The translations under genes were made by a program, and so were the position numbers. The notes below the pieces were generated by a model. That model saw only the letters and a program-made list of their open reading frames with translations. It did no database searches and was not told where the DNA came from. From Effrenium voratum (lineage: Eukaryota; Sar; Dinophyceae; Suessiales; Symbiodiniaceae), in NCBI GenBank assembly GCA_963377175.1, contig CAUJNA010001024.1:763091-827090 (forward strand): 64,000 bases of DNA, given 5' to 3'. How positions within the stretch are numbered: the first letter of the stretch is position 1; every line of letters starts with the position of its first letter. Below, piece after piece: positions 37,101 through 47,100 of this stretch.

Positions 37101-40100
37101 TGAGATGAGTTTCTGTGTCAGGCTTCTGGGCAGCCGTTCTTTGTCCCCAGAAGTAATCTCGAGCTTCTTGCTATGGTGTTGTTGTGGGAGGGGGGGATGC
37201 TAAGTTTGCCGATGGTACCTACATCGATCCCAGCATGAGTTTGAGCAAATTGAACTGGCAAACACTCCGTTCAAAAGGGCAAGGCTTGTAAGCCATATTG
37301 AAAGCCATGTGGATGTATCAAGACGGGACCTTTGGCTGGTGGCATTGAAGAAAGCCAAAAGGAATCGAACCGCCAACAGAAGCTGTTGATTTTGTCACAT
37401 GCCCATGTGATTGCTTTTCAGGTTGGCCTCACTGTGGATGACGAGCTTCTTGTTCAGGCGCGCTGGCAGCCAAACACCCAAATGTGGCAGTGGAACGGGA
37501 GACAGCTTTGTCTCTCTCGGCAAGGGGGTGCCCCAGTCTCAAAGGAGGGGGTAGTACCATCGCAGAGAAACCAATTTCTGTACATGTGGGAGTGCTCGCT
37601 GACTTTCATGGTTTCACGAGCTTTTTCGAGGTCTTCAACCTCATGGACCACAACGGCAACGGGAAGATCTCTTGGTCGGAGCTGTGGAACGCCATGACGC
37701 CCTCCGCCTCGGAAGTTCTTGCAGAGCTGCGGGTCGCCATCGTCAGGAGGCATGGAGGAGTCGGTTGATTCCCATGAAGGTGAAGGTCCTTTTAGGGATG
37801 TCTGTTTTCAGGTTTGCGAGGTGGTTGGCTTCTTGGCCGAGAATTCCTTTTGCACCCACTCTGGAAAACGGACCTATTGAGGGGCTTAAGGGCAGTGTCA
37901 AATCAAATGACACCAGGGTCGTCATTTTTACAGACTTGAAGCAACGAGGTTGAAGTCACTTAGGGCATGGCCGAACGTGCGAGAGGGGCGGGTCCTGGAG
38001 GCACATCTCAGTGCCGGAGCTGATCCGGAAGCACGACGCCAATGCGGATGATGTGCTTACGCCCGGGGAGTTTCACAGGCGCGTTTCTAGAATGAGTTTT
38101 TTTCGGGCTATTCAACGAGCTCACCCATGTCCGGAAAGTCACTCACTTGGATGCCCGAGGCCAGAGCGTTTTGTGAATGATTATGGCAATGTGCCCAGAC
38201 AATTGTGTGGCGCTGCTTTCCTCAGCGAGTCACTGCACCACATGAGGTTTGTTGACAACCCACCAGGACAGGAGTGGGATGGTCCTAATGCAAAACTACG
38301 GGCCCAATTTGACATCCACGTCAGCTTGCGCTAGCCACTGACTAGTCAGGTGTTCAACCAGGATTGTGAGAAAACAAGCGAGGTTGTTGCATAGCTGTTG
38401 ATTTATAGTTTCTTGTAAAAGGCCCAACACTGCCCAAACTTGCCAGAGCAGTTTTGGGGGCAATTTCAAATCTGCCCATTTAAGCCCGTTGACGACGGAT
38501 ATGAGCTGTGTTGCAATGGTTTTGCATGTGATTGCCCGAATTTGGCTGAACTTGCCTCGGCTTTTGCTCCATAATGCGTTCAGACCGCGATAGCCCCTGG
38601 GTGACTGCATGTTGTCTCAAGTATGCAGAGCCAGTTTTTGAGATTCAACAGTCACCCAGTACCGCCCCAAATTGCCCGACACTGCCTGACAGACCCCATT
38701 TGCGTGATCCGCCGTTAAGGGCCGCCAAGAAATGGCAACATTGGGCCACGCGCTGGCCAGCACAAAAAAGAGGACTGGACCAATGCCAATGACCAAATTT
38801 AGAATGCCCAGCCTACCATCCCCAGCATCCCCCGCGTCCTCCACACCTTAACCGCATAGCATCAACTCCAGCACGCTGCTCGTGGCAACCCGTTGCCATC
38901 AGCACCTCCAGCATTCCCAGCTTACATCCCCTGCATTGTAGCATGATGACGCACGTATTACCAGGTACGGGCATTCAAACCGTCCCCTGCTTTACTGAAA
39001 TCCCCAACATTAATTCAAACAACCGCAGCATCTTCAGCATCCTGTCACGTCTCCCACATCCACGCCCACACCCTGTACTGAGCCTCTCCGAGGCTCACAA
39101 AGCGTATCTGACTTTTAGGTGCAAATTGCAGCCTATTGGGGCTGTGTTTGAGGCTGCGTTGTGATTGCAAGCGGTCTCTTCAAGCAGAAGGGTGGCAGAG
39201 AAGAGAGCTCATCTCGCCCTCAATGCTGCCATAATGCCTTGGTGTTGAGGCTACCGACAACGCCCCACATGGCCTTGGTAGAATCAAAGTGGTGCTATGA
39301 GTGGTTTTCCTGGACATTGCAAGCAGGTAACCATGACTGCTGTTTTGTTTCATCAGCCCCAGAATGCACAAAAATCTGCGCGCTTCCAGGTGGCAGAAGC
39401 CCCAAAGGCATCTCATCAGTTTTGCATGTTTCGGCCATGGTAACGTGCAAGGGGTCACTTGCATTTGTCTTTGCGCCTGCAACATTGCGGCCTGGTGTAA
39501 TGATTTCGACTGCCACTGGAGGTTGTCAACCTGTCTCGTACGGGTGACTTTGAAAATGATCCCACTTGTTCAGTGGCACCTTTGTCAAGTTTTGGTAGGA
39601 TTTGGTTCCCCGCGAAACATGGTCACCGCAAAACGGTTCCCAATTTCTACCAGGTCAACTGGCAAGTGGGTGGTGAAATTATGTGTTTAGCCAATGGCGT
39701 CTCATCTGGAGTGAGTCCCCCCCCCCTGCAACACAATCTAACCGTTTGATAGCTTGTGGAGGTATGGGAAATCCAAAAGACTCCGAACGATGGAGCGAAT
39801 TCCGGATCCAAAGGCCATATTATTCGTAGGTTGCTGGATGGCCTGGGCTTCGATCTGGACGACGCCACGGTCCGGGATGTGGTGCGGCAGATCGACCTGG
39901 ACGGCTCTAAGCAGGTCACGCGCAGAAGCTTGGAACAAGCGCTGGCCGAGCTTTCAGGCGGCGGATCTTAGGATCCAACGCTCCCACTTGTGCCGAATGA
40001 CGCCTTGATTTGAGCAGCGCATGGCCCCTAAAAGTTGCACCACCAGTTTGGGGCGATATGGACGGCCAGGCATGCGCTTTGCAAAAGAGTTGAGCCAATG

Positions 40101-43100
40101 ATGTTTTGAGCATGACGCTGATGGCATGTTGCTAAAGCTCATGCTCTTGGCAAAGCGGTGCGAAGAAACGAGCAGGAAGGTTGGCTTGAATGCCAAGCAA
40201 GTTTCCATTCAAGGGTTGGCCAAACTGGAACCTCCGCCCTCGATTTTCTCCCAACCGTACCTGGCTTACACACCGATCCCAAGCCGGCCAGGTACAGGAC
40301 CGGTGGCTCAGAAGCTGCCGCCGCAGGCGGGGTGGCGCAAGGCCTGGTTTTAAGCAGGGCTCCAACGCCTCGTATTTACTCAAGCTGCTTTCTGGTTAGA
40401 CATGCGCCACTTCACTGTTCTTGATAAGTGTTTTTGGTCTTTGGTTCTGTTGATTTTCAGTAGGGGGCCGCAGAAGGCATTTTTGGGGTAACCATATCAA
40501 GGGTTGTGAAGGTCATTGTGTACAGAAGTCCCAACCCTGGCCGCAGGCAACGTTTCCGCGGGATGATCCCTGGCGAGACCTGGCGGCGCCCCCGCCAGGA
40601 GGACCAAAAGAGAGCACCCCTGACTTGCCCTCGGGTGCCATTGCTGCAGTTTCCAGAAATCGGTGTGTCTTGTGACACGCAGTTTTGCTATGGCGTTTGC
40701 TTTTGATTTTGCAATGCAAGTGCGGGATGGTGAGAGTGAGCGTGTGTATGCGTGCAATTGCATGTACATAGTTGAGCTCTTTTGGCAAATTGCTATGTAT
40801 ATGCAGTACATCATAGTACATCTCAGAACGCTTGTTGCCAACGTCTTTCTGGATGTGTACTGAAGCACATGTGCCTGAGCTTTGCGTGGCTTTATGCCCA
40901 CTAGCACTGGCACTATTTTTGTTGTGGGGTCCTGCCTGTGGAGGCGGAGCATGTCGAGAAGCCAAGGTGGGTTGCCACAGGGGGACGGCCAGGGTCTGCG
41001 AGCTGGCGAGCTTCAGAGTTCGCCGTCCGGGCGGGTGGCGCCGTTGGACTTGAGCCAGTCAGCGACGTTGCCACGGAGGCCTGAGGCAGTGCAACTTCCC
41101 ACCAGCTCCCTGCAGGCCGGGTCTGCACTTTTGCTGAGTCTTGGAAATTCAATGGCCAAGGGTTCATCAACCTGGATGAATCCAGCAGGGTATTCCCCTC
41201 AAAAATTCAGCATTCCGCTGAAGATGGAGCAACCCCCTGTGAGTCAACCAGGTTGATTAATTCTGGGTCGGCATTGTGGACGGCCAGGGCCTTTTCCCGG
41301 GCCCCACAAACTTTTGGATTGGTGCAGTATGCATTTCTTGTGATGCTGTGCTGTTTGATGTCATGTAAACCATGAATAACAGGTCTATAAGCCAATGAGT
41401 TGCAAGGCAATGAAATGGAATGTGACGCAACGAAATGCAACGTTCCAAGCCGAGGTCAAGACTGCCTTCATGCCCGTTTGCGTGCGTGCATGTGCAGCTG
41501 TGTAAATGCGGGTGCGAGCATGTGTGTGTGTGTGTGGAACATGGGTGAGTGTGTCTGTGTGTTCTTGTGCTTTTGTGTCTTCGTGTGTCTCTGTGTGTGT
41601 GTGTGTGTCTGTGTGTGACCGCGCTTTTGCCGGTGCTTGCGTTTGGGTTTTGTTTGTGTTTGTGCTTGTGAGTTTGGATTTGGTGTTCGTGGTTGTGGTT
41701 GTGTTTGTGTGTGTGGATGTGTTTGTTTGTTTTTTGTTTGTTTCTTTGTTTGTTTGTTTGTTTGTTTGCGCGACTGTGCGCAAGCAACTTGAGTGTGTTT
41801 GTGTGTGTGTGTGTAGAACGCAGGTGTGTGTAGGCCATGTACGTGTGTGCTTGCAAGTCCGTATGCGTGTCAGGGAGGGAGAGGGCGAGAGAGAGAGCGA
41901 GAGAGAGAAGGAAATAGAAAGTGTGTGTGTGTGTCTCTGTGTCTGTCTGTGTGTTTCTGTGTGTGTGTGTGTGTCCCTGTGTGTCTGTGTGTGTGTGTGT
42001 CTGTGTCTGGTCTGTGTTTGTCTGTGTGGGCGTGTCTGTGTCTGGTATGTGTGTGTGTGTGTCTGTGTGTGTGTGTCTGTGTGTGTGTGTGTGTCTGCGT
42101 GAGTGTGTCTGTGTGTGTGTGTCTGTGTGTCTGTGTGTCTGTGTGTCTGTGTGTCTGTGCGTCTGTGTGTCTGTGTGTCTGTGTGTCTGTGTGTCTGTGT
42201 GTCTGTGTGTCTGTGTGTCTGTGTGTCTGTGTGTCTGTGTGTCTGTGTGTCTGTGTGTCTGTGTGTCTGTGTGTCTGTTTGTGTGCGTCTGTTTGTGTCT
42301 GTGTGTCTGTTTGTGTGTGTCTGTGTGTGTGTGTGTCTGTTTGTGTGCGTCTGTTTGTGTCTGTGTGTGTTTGCCTGTGTCTGTGTGATTGTGTGTGTGT
42401 GTGTTTTGTGTATGTGTGTTTGCTTATGCCTGTCTGTGTGTGTATCTGTGTCTGTGTTTGTGTCTGTCTGTGTCTGTGTGCTTGCTGTGTGCGTGTGCCT
42501 GCGACTCAGCAGAACAAAGATGATAGCCGGCCATTGCAGCTTGTTTCTGGGCCGGCGCGCGCAAAGCAAGAAGCCCAGTGTGTTCAGAGGTGTCGCCGGG
42601 ATTCATTCGTGTTCAATGCACGTGGCTTTTTCACTGTACCTGGGCACTTGCAAAAGTAAGGGTTCCCGAACCAGACAGGTTGTGCAAGGAGCTGCAGAGC
42701 TTCGTGATTTTGTCTAAAGTAAGCACCTGCGCTATCCTGCACTGTTTTTCAGGAAATGGCACATGGCCAACCAGCTCTGGATGAAATCCTCCATGACTTC
42801 GAGCTCTCTCGCAGCTTCTCTCCGACGCACTGGTCCGCCCGAGATTCCTCAGACCCGGCAGCGGTGCTGAGTCGGCTGCGGACGTTGCGCCTGCGCAGGG
42901 GCTTGTCGATCAACGACCTCCGCGCCTATGGAGACCTCAATCAAGATGGGAGGCTCTCCCCCAGCGAGATGTACAAGCTGCTGGTGGCGGCTGCTTGGCC
43001 ACTGTCACATTAAATATTGAAACTTGAAACGATCTTCTCAAAACAATACACGAGCCCTTAGAGGTCGGGTGCCTTTTCAAAACCACACTTGGAAGCACAC

Positions 43101-45230
43101 CCTGCAGTGTCCCGTCCAGTAGCACCCCTTTGCGGGGCAGCAACTTTTTGCGGACCTTGCGCTGTTTTCCGTCGCAGCAGGCTGGGATCAAGGCGGATGA
43201 GGGCCTGGTGCACGAGCTCTTTCGGCTCATGGACAAGGACGGCAATGGGCGCATCACCTGGACGGAGCTGTGGCATGTGCTGGAGCCAACGCCCGTCGAG
43301 GTGAGTTCGCAAAATCGGAGTCATTGTGGTTTGACCGGGTTGTGCAAAACCAATCCGTAGCTTTGTGATGGGAAATGATGTTAGGCCTCCCCCGTTAAAT
43401 CACCACACGTATCTTGGCGGATGAATATGTCCGTGAATTCCATCCAGGTCTGTTCGTAGAACATGTGTTCTGGCCATGCCCACCCGTCAAACAGAAGGTA
43501 TCCACTGAGGCCTTTGCTAGATTCCGGACAGAGGGGCGATCCCTCCCCCCACATCAAGGTCAGTCGGGTCAACATGGCTTCTTCAAAACAAATGGGCCAC
43601 TCCCTCAATCATTGTGTTTGTTTGTGCAATTTAGTATTGGCTTAGCATTGCTGAAAGCTAAATCAGTCTTGTGGACATCCTGGGCTTCTCACACTCCAAT
43701 GAGATTTCCATGCGGCCCCCATGGGAACCCATGAGCAAACACATCATGCGACTCCGAGTCAGGCTCCGATGAGCCTCAGGCGATTGTCAAGTTTCGCTTC
43801 TTTGCTAGAGGTGGGGTGTAAGTTCCAAATCCTTTAAGGAACCCCCTATATGTTGGTGTCCCTTAGCTTATTATTTTGTATCAATAGTATAATGTTTTGT
43901 CACAATTTGTCATGGTATAGTAAATTATATCATGTAATAGTAGTTTACTTGGTTTCCATTGACTTCCCTTCATGTCACCGACCCGCTGTTGGGAGGTGCT
44001 CCGCGCTCTGCGCGCGGTGAAGCAGCGGAAGCACCTCTCGGCCTCGACGCTGGTGCGGAGCTACGACTCCAACGGGGATGACATGGTCACGGCCAAAGAG
44101 CTGCTCGCAGGAAGGGATCGACCATTTCAAATGGAGCTGAAGGGTGGTGTGAGGCAAGTCATGTTCATCCCATATTTATCAACCCCAGTTGATGAATAGG
44201 TTCCAAAAGAATAACTTAGAGCCACTCTAAAGAGGGTACCTTCAAACACAGACACGCAGACACACAGATATACACATCCATATGAGCGTTTCTCGAAAGA
44301 AGGAATCCGTCCCCTAAAATGGCGACGGTGTCCTTTTAATTTTCCTTTACTAAGAGGTGGTCATAAGCCATTTTGAGAAACGCCCATCAGGGTCGGGCAA
44401 ATGTTACTGAACAATCAGACGGTTCAATTCAGAGGGAAGGTCAAAGGGGGTTTGTTACGCAATGGTGGTAGCAACAAAGGTTGGTGGAAAGACAGCAGAT
44501 CTCTCTAGATTACTCTCACAGGCGGACGCCCTTATAGCCACGAGGGGCATGTGTCGGATGTTGGTTTGGGCTCAGCGTCGCGAACCATAAGGCTGGGATT
44601 GTTGGGGGGCTTTAAGCCCAAATTACGCCATGTCCGCAAGAGGACAATGCGCACAATTATTCAGCCCGTTATATTCATGCATGTAAAAGGGGCGGGTGCT
44701 AGCACAAGCTAGGCCTTCCGATTCCATATGTTTTCGCGAAATGTGGGTAGCAGGGAAATGTGTTGAGGGTGTGCTCCTCAGGGGGTAGCTCGGTGCAACC
44801 ACTGCCTTGAGCGCGGAGCGGCCGACAGATTTGTCAGACGCCTCAACCCCTCGCCCTAAGGTTTTGACGCCAGTTGTTTGGCAGACATCTTTGCAATGTG
44901 GTCTTTTGCTCATGGCCTCCCAAGATCCTTTATTTGAGGCCGGTTGTCGCTTGGACGGGTGAGGCTCCATTCCATGCTGAACGACTTGGGCTTCGAGTTG
45001 GACGATGCCACTGTTCGGGAGGCAGGGTTGGGCGATGTTGGGGGGGCCCCTGATTTGCACATTTAAAAGCAGCTATTGTTTAAACAGCCTCCTTTTGGTT
45101 TCCTTGGAAAGAGACCCAGGGCTGGTTGCTTAGGCAAATTTCGGCCAACTCTGCCGGCAGGTGGTGAGGCTTTTGGATCAAGATGGGAAGAGGCTGGTCT
45201 CCTTGCAGGAACTGGCGGCTGCCCTGGGAG
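34140..45230 (+). CDS. Multi-EF-hand calcium-binding protein (gene span, spliced)
   Basis: Same-strand exons encode a Cys4 zinc-ribbon-like segment (34150), a Pro/Ala linker, and two consecutive four-EF-hand modules. Module A loops: [48 protein letters not shown]. Module B loops: [48 protein letters not shown]. The order, the helices before each loop and several splice phases match between modules, so one arose by duplication of the other at gene level. Such proteins bind Ca2+ through the loop D-x-D/N-x-D/N/S-G; several loops here lack the full set of ligands (module A loop 1 lacks Gly6, loop 4 lacks the final Glu). Downstream exons to 53 kb may belong to the same transcript. Function beyond calcium sensing cannot be stated. 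Confidence 0.75.
34150..34440 (+). CDS. Zinc-ribbon-like and Pro/Ala-linker exon
   Basis: Encodes [19 protein letters not shown] then [10 protein letters not shown]: two Cys pairs, CxC and CxxC, separated by 12 residues, with following basic residues. It goes on with six APQ-type repeats ([19 protein letters not shown]) and [17 protein letters not shown]. The last part is similar to [15 protein letters not shown] at the start of module B, so the exon precedes module A in the same way. CSCGxxF...FCRxCG segments next to EF-hands recur in dinoflagellate proteins; the role is unknown. Confidence 0.6.
36197..36322 (+). CDS. EF-hand exon A1
   Basis: Acceptor GCGCAG at 36191-36196 and donor GTGCGA at 36323; 126 nt, phase 0. 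It encodes [19 protein letters not shown] then [20 protein letters not shown]. It matches exon B1 at 23 of 40 positions. The loop [12 protein letters not shown] has Asn in place of the usual Gly6, so binding may be weak. Confidence 0.85.
36666..36725 (+). repeat. Single copy of the GGGAAGGGTTCCCCTTTAAA intronic repeat
   Basis: GGGGAAGGGTTCCCCTTTAA then AGTCAAGCAGCCACAAAAGG and ATGCCCTTTCTTTCCCATG, the same order of blocks as the five-copy array at 14975-15605. It lies in the intron after exon A1. Confidence 0.65.
37600..37714 (+). CDS. EF-hand exon A2
   Basis: Encodes [20 protein letters not shown] then [14 protein letters not shown], closely matching B2 ([20 protein letters not shown]). The loop [12 protein letters not shown] has the full consensus. 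The donor is GT at 37715. The left border is approximate: AG at 37619-37620 lines up with the CACGAG of B2, but the frame is open upstream. Confidence 0.8.
37985..38079 (+). CDS. EF-hand exon A3
   Basis: Encodes [20 protein letters not shown] then LTPGEFHR. Compare B3, [20 protein letters not shown] then VTAKEL. The loop [12 protein letters not shown] has Ala for Asn at one ligand position. A GC or AG-adjacent donor (CACAG|GCGCG) follows. Left border approximate. Confidence 0.75.
38100..38160 (+). CDS. Possible exon with LFNELTH
   Basis: Encodes [18 protein letters not shown]. The segment FNELTH also appears at 34625-34650 ([16 protein letters not shown]), and DNA close to it at 47350. The recurrence suggests a repeated exon or repeat-derived sequence in this locus. 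Borders were not identified. Confidence 0.3.
38340..39750. other. Large intron without features
   Basis: Lies between A3 and A4. Frames are short, and no repeats beyond scattered homopolymers are seen. I find nothing to annotate. Confidence 0.4.
39814..39957 (+). CDS. EF-hand exon A4 (uninterrupted)
   Basis: Acceptor TCCAAAG before 39814; the exon encodes [20 protein letters not shown] then [20 protein letters not shown] and QALAELS, followed by a GC donor (TTTCAG|GCGGCG). It covers helix, loop and exit helix in one exon. The homologous region of module B is split by an intron after TVRE. The loop [12 protein letters not shown] lacks the terminal Glu. Confidence 0.8.
40950..41130 (+). CDS. 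Possible Ser/Leu/Gln-rich linker exon between modules
   Basis: The frame encodes [20 protein letters not shown] then [19 protein letters not shown] and [15 protein letters not shown]. It is low-complexity and hydrophilic, such as a linker, GC-rich against its surroundings, and placed between modules A and B. No motif was recognised; borders are approximate. Confidence 0.4.
41515..42500. repeat. About 1-kb TG-rich microsatellite with CTGTGTGT core
   Basis: Imperfect TG repeats from 41515, a GA-rich interval at 41878-41920, then dense TGTG/TCTG repeats to about 42490. From about 42118 to 42275 the unit is the octamer CTGTGTGT, almost pure. The complementary strand gives long His/Thr-rich frames and the plus strand Cys/Val-rich frames; both are repeat artefacts. 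It lies between the two EF-hand modules. Confidence 0.95.
42753..42983 (+). CDS. EF-hand exon B1
   Basis: Acceptor TTTTTCAG at 42745-42752; donor GTGGCG at 42984. It encodes [20 protein letters not shown], then [20 protein letters not shown] and [20 protein letters not shown]. The loop [12 protein letters not shown] has a full consensus. It is the homologue of A1, with about 30 extra N-terminal residues that resemble the end of the zinc-ribbon exon. Confidence 0.85.
43181..43300 (+). CDS. EF-hand exon B2
   Basis: Acceptor GTCGCAGCAG and donor GTGAGT, both canonical; 120 nt, phase 0. It encodes [20 protein letters not shown] then [20 protein letters not shown]. The loop [12 protein letters not shown] has the full consensus, as good as any calmodulin-type hand. 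Confidence 0.88.
43996..44111 (+). CDS. EF-hand exon B3
   Basis: Acceptor TTGGGAG at 43989-43995. It encodes [20 protein letters not shown] then [19 protein letters not shown]. The loop [12 protein letters not shown] has the full ligand set. The donor is probably GA (GCAG|GAAGGG) or close by. Homologue of A3. Confidence 0.8.
44284..44385. mobile_element. Small inverted-repeat (MITE-like) element
   Basis: GAGCGTTTCTCGAAA at 44284-44298 and TTTTGAGAAACGCCC at 44371-44385 are imperfect inverted repeats (12 of 15 pairs), about 100 bp apart. There is no coding inside. It lies in the intron after B3; one copy only, so assignment as an element is tentative. Confidence 0.4.
44966..45021 (+). CDS. 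EF-hand exon B4a
   Basis: Encodes [19 protein letters not shown], the entry helix of the last EF-hand of module B, matching [18 protein letters not shown] in A4. It ends at GAG before a GC donor (GCAGGG) that starts a 139-bp intron. Confidence 0.8.
45022..45160 (+). other. Intron present only in module B (candidate intron gain)
   Basis: 139 bp between TVRE and VVRLLDQDG. It starts with GC and ends with CCGGCAG; the hexamer GGCAGG occurs across both borders (45021-45026 and 45157-45162). In A4 the homologous codons (GTCCGGGATGTGGTGCGG) are contiguous. Short direct repeats at both ends resemble a target-site duplication. Confidence 0.7.
45161..45227 (+). CDS. EF-hand exon B4b
   Basis: Encodes [20 protein letters not shown] then AL, the last EF-hand loop and exit helix of module B. 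The loop [12 protein letters not shown] has a Glu at position 12, unlike A4. A GA donor (CTGG|GAGACA) or read-through may end it. Confidence 0.8.
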
Positions 45231-45420
45231 ACAGAGGCGAGTTGGGGTCAAGCACCAACAGGTTTGAACATGGCTGCAAGAGTTTGCGTGCTTGGGCTTG
45301 GCCTGGCTTGTCTATGGTAAGTTGGACACCCACCGGTTTTTACAAGTGGACGCCCTTGTCCGTGGCCAAGCAGAATGCAACTTGCTGTGAGAGCTGACGG
45401 TGCGCTTTGCTCTCTCTCAG

Positions 45421-45618
45421 GTTCCTCCCGTTCTCCGTCACCCAGCCGCCGATCTCCATCGCCCAGCCGTCGGAGGGCCGATCCAGAGGCAACTGCCGCG
45501 CCACGACCAACGCCGTCAGCTCCCCTGCCTGAGTTTCTGACACGCGAGCAACTTCGGTCAATGCTCATGGCGGCCGGGATTTCGGGTGAGGATTCACTGG
45601 TAGAGCAGATCTTCAGGC
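45421..45618 (+). CDS. SR-rich exon following module B
   Basis: Acceptor CTCTCTCTCAG at 45410-45420. It encodes SSRSPSPSRRSPSPSRRR, a Ser/Arg/Pro-rich low-complexity segment, then LPEFLTREQLRSMLMAAGIS then GEDSLVEQIFRRA. The final part is helical and resembles an EF-hand entry helix without its loop. Runs of G follow at 45627. It may be the next part of the EF-hand protein. Confidence 0.55.
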
Positions 45619-46189
45619 GGGCGGGGGGGGGGGGGCCTTTTGCAAGGCCGGGTCGGGGGGGTTGAGTGGTTCAGCTGTGAGCTTTCAGCAGCAAACGCAC
45701 GCACACAGCTTGCCTTATAATTACGCATGTTTAGTCAATAAAAACGACTGGAATGGTCGAAGGAGAGGGCCGATTTGTTACCTGCTTGAGTTGGAAAGCG
45801 TCGAGTATCGCGGTTCGGCTTGTTGCGAAGCTTGTGTTGCTGCTTACCCCGTCATGTTCTAAGGCACGCGGCATTAGGCATGCGGCTGAAGGCTCAGCAT
45901 CATACAGGCATGTTGGGATATCGTTTGTTTCAGCACGGTTTTCCTTGTGAACCCATCCAAGTGTCAAGTCTTAAGCCCACTTTGCCCACTTGTGGACCAC
46001 ACGGTTTTCCTTTTGAACCCACCCGAGTTTCCATTTGGCAGTGGGTCAAAAAATAAAAGGCGCACAAAAATAAACCCTAGTAAATGGAAACATGGACTAA
46101 AACCTGCGGTCCATTTCCTTTTGGTTTAATGTTGACCCGTTCCCTTCGGTCCATTTCCACCCCCTTCGGAGATCCGTTCACCGAAGCTC

Positions 46190-46262
46190 CATGAGTTACC
46201 GAAGTTTGGGCAGGGACATGGAGCTGAACGGCTCTGGCTTCGTGGCACGCCAGGAGCGGTCA
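46190..46262 (+). CDS. Possible EF-like exon
   Basis: Encodes YRSLGRDMELNGSGFVARQE. DMELNGSGFVARQE looks like an EF-loop with an insertion; it could be the partner of the previous exon's helix. Borders were not determined. Confidence 0.3.
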
Positions 46263-46438
46263 GATGTTGGGTCAGTTTTGAAGATACAAGCCGGGTTGAT
46301 GGTGAGGAACATGTATGTTCCTTGCGGTGGGTTGATGGTTAAAAGGGGGTAGAATTTACAAGGAGTGCGTATCTTCTTGTGAAAATGGGTTTCCCTTGTG
46401 GAAATTTGCTGAGCTGGTCCCAAAAAGGGACGCCCCTG

Positions 46439-46530
46439 CCAGGATTTGCTGGAAAACCTGGACCGCCTCTTCCCCAGCGAGGAGGAGGAACGCGCCGCGC
46501 CAACCCACAGGCCATCGGCTGTCTTGCAAA
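46439..46530 (+). CDS. Probable helical exon
   Basis: The frame encodes QDLLENLDRLFPSEEEERAA then PTHRPSAVLQR, ending before GTTGGGG. GC-rich, acidic and clearly protein-like. No family was recognised. Confidence 0.5.
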
Positions 46531-46934
46531 GGTTGGGGAATGAGCGTAGGCCGTGCAGATCCGTGCAGGTTCATGTTTGTTTCTGGGAGGGTTCTGCAGT
46601 ATTGCTACAAATTGCACTGTGTTAACAAGAGTTAGCATTGCCTGTCCAGCTTGCGCTGAGGTTTCTGCCCTCATGTGGGCGTACATGTGGGCGAAATCAC
46701 GTTCGAAGGCTATGGCCGTGGAACCCTGCGGCTTCTTTTCACGGGAAAAACGGCCATGGCAGCAAGCAATTGAACAGCCGCAAGAGGAGAGAATGCAACT
46801 AGCCTTGTCCCCAAGATGAAAGGGGGCCCGTAGAGTGGATGGAGGAACTCCATGTCCCACCACCTAAGAAACCCACCAAAAATGCTTCTTCCCCTGTAAA
46901 CCCCGCCCAAAAACCAGGGGTTTCAACCTTCTCA

Positions 46935-47100
46935 GGTGCGAAGTGGATTTGTGGTCCACTCAGACTTGGCCAGGCCGAGCCCCCGAGCTCCCAGCCGGAG
47001 CCCCAGCCCGGGCCCGGGCCCGCGGCCACCGAGCCCGAGCCACCGGCCGAGCCCGAGCCACGACGTTCGGCCACCCAGCCCCAGGCGAACTGGGCGTCCA
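46935..47100 (+). CDS. Pro/Ser-rich low-complexity exon
   Basis: After CTCAG, one frame encodes SGFVVHSDLARPSPRAPSRS then PSPGPGPRPPSPSHRPSPSH. Other frames give Glu/Pro-rich or Ala/Arg-rich text. The Ser/Pro frame agrees with the SR-rich exon at 45421; the choice is not certain. Confidence 0.4.

Noticed and set aside
41385..42569. Long His/Thr-rich (minus) and Cys/Val-rich (plus) frames
   Set aside because: They follow directly from the TG/CTGTGTGT microsatellite.
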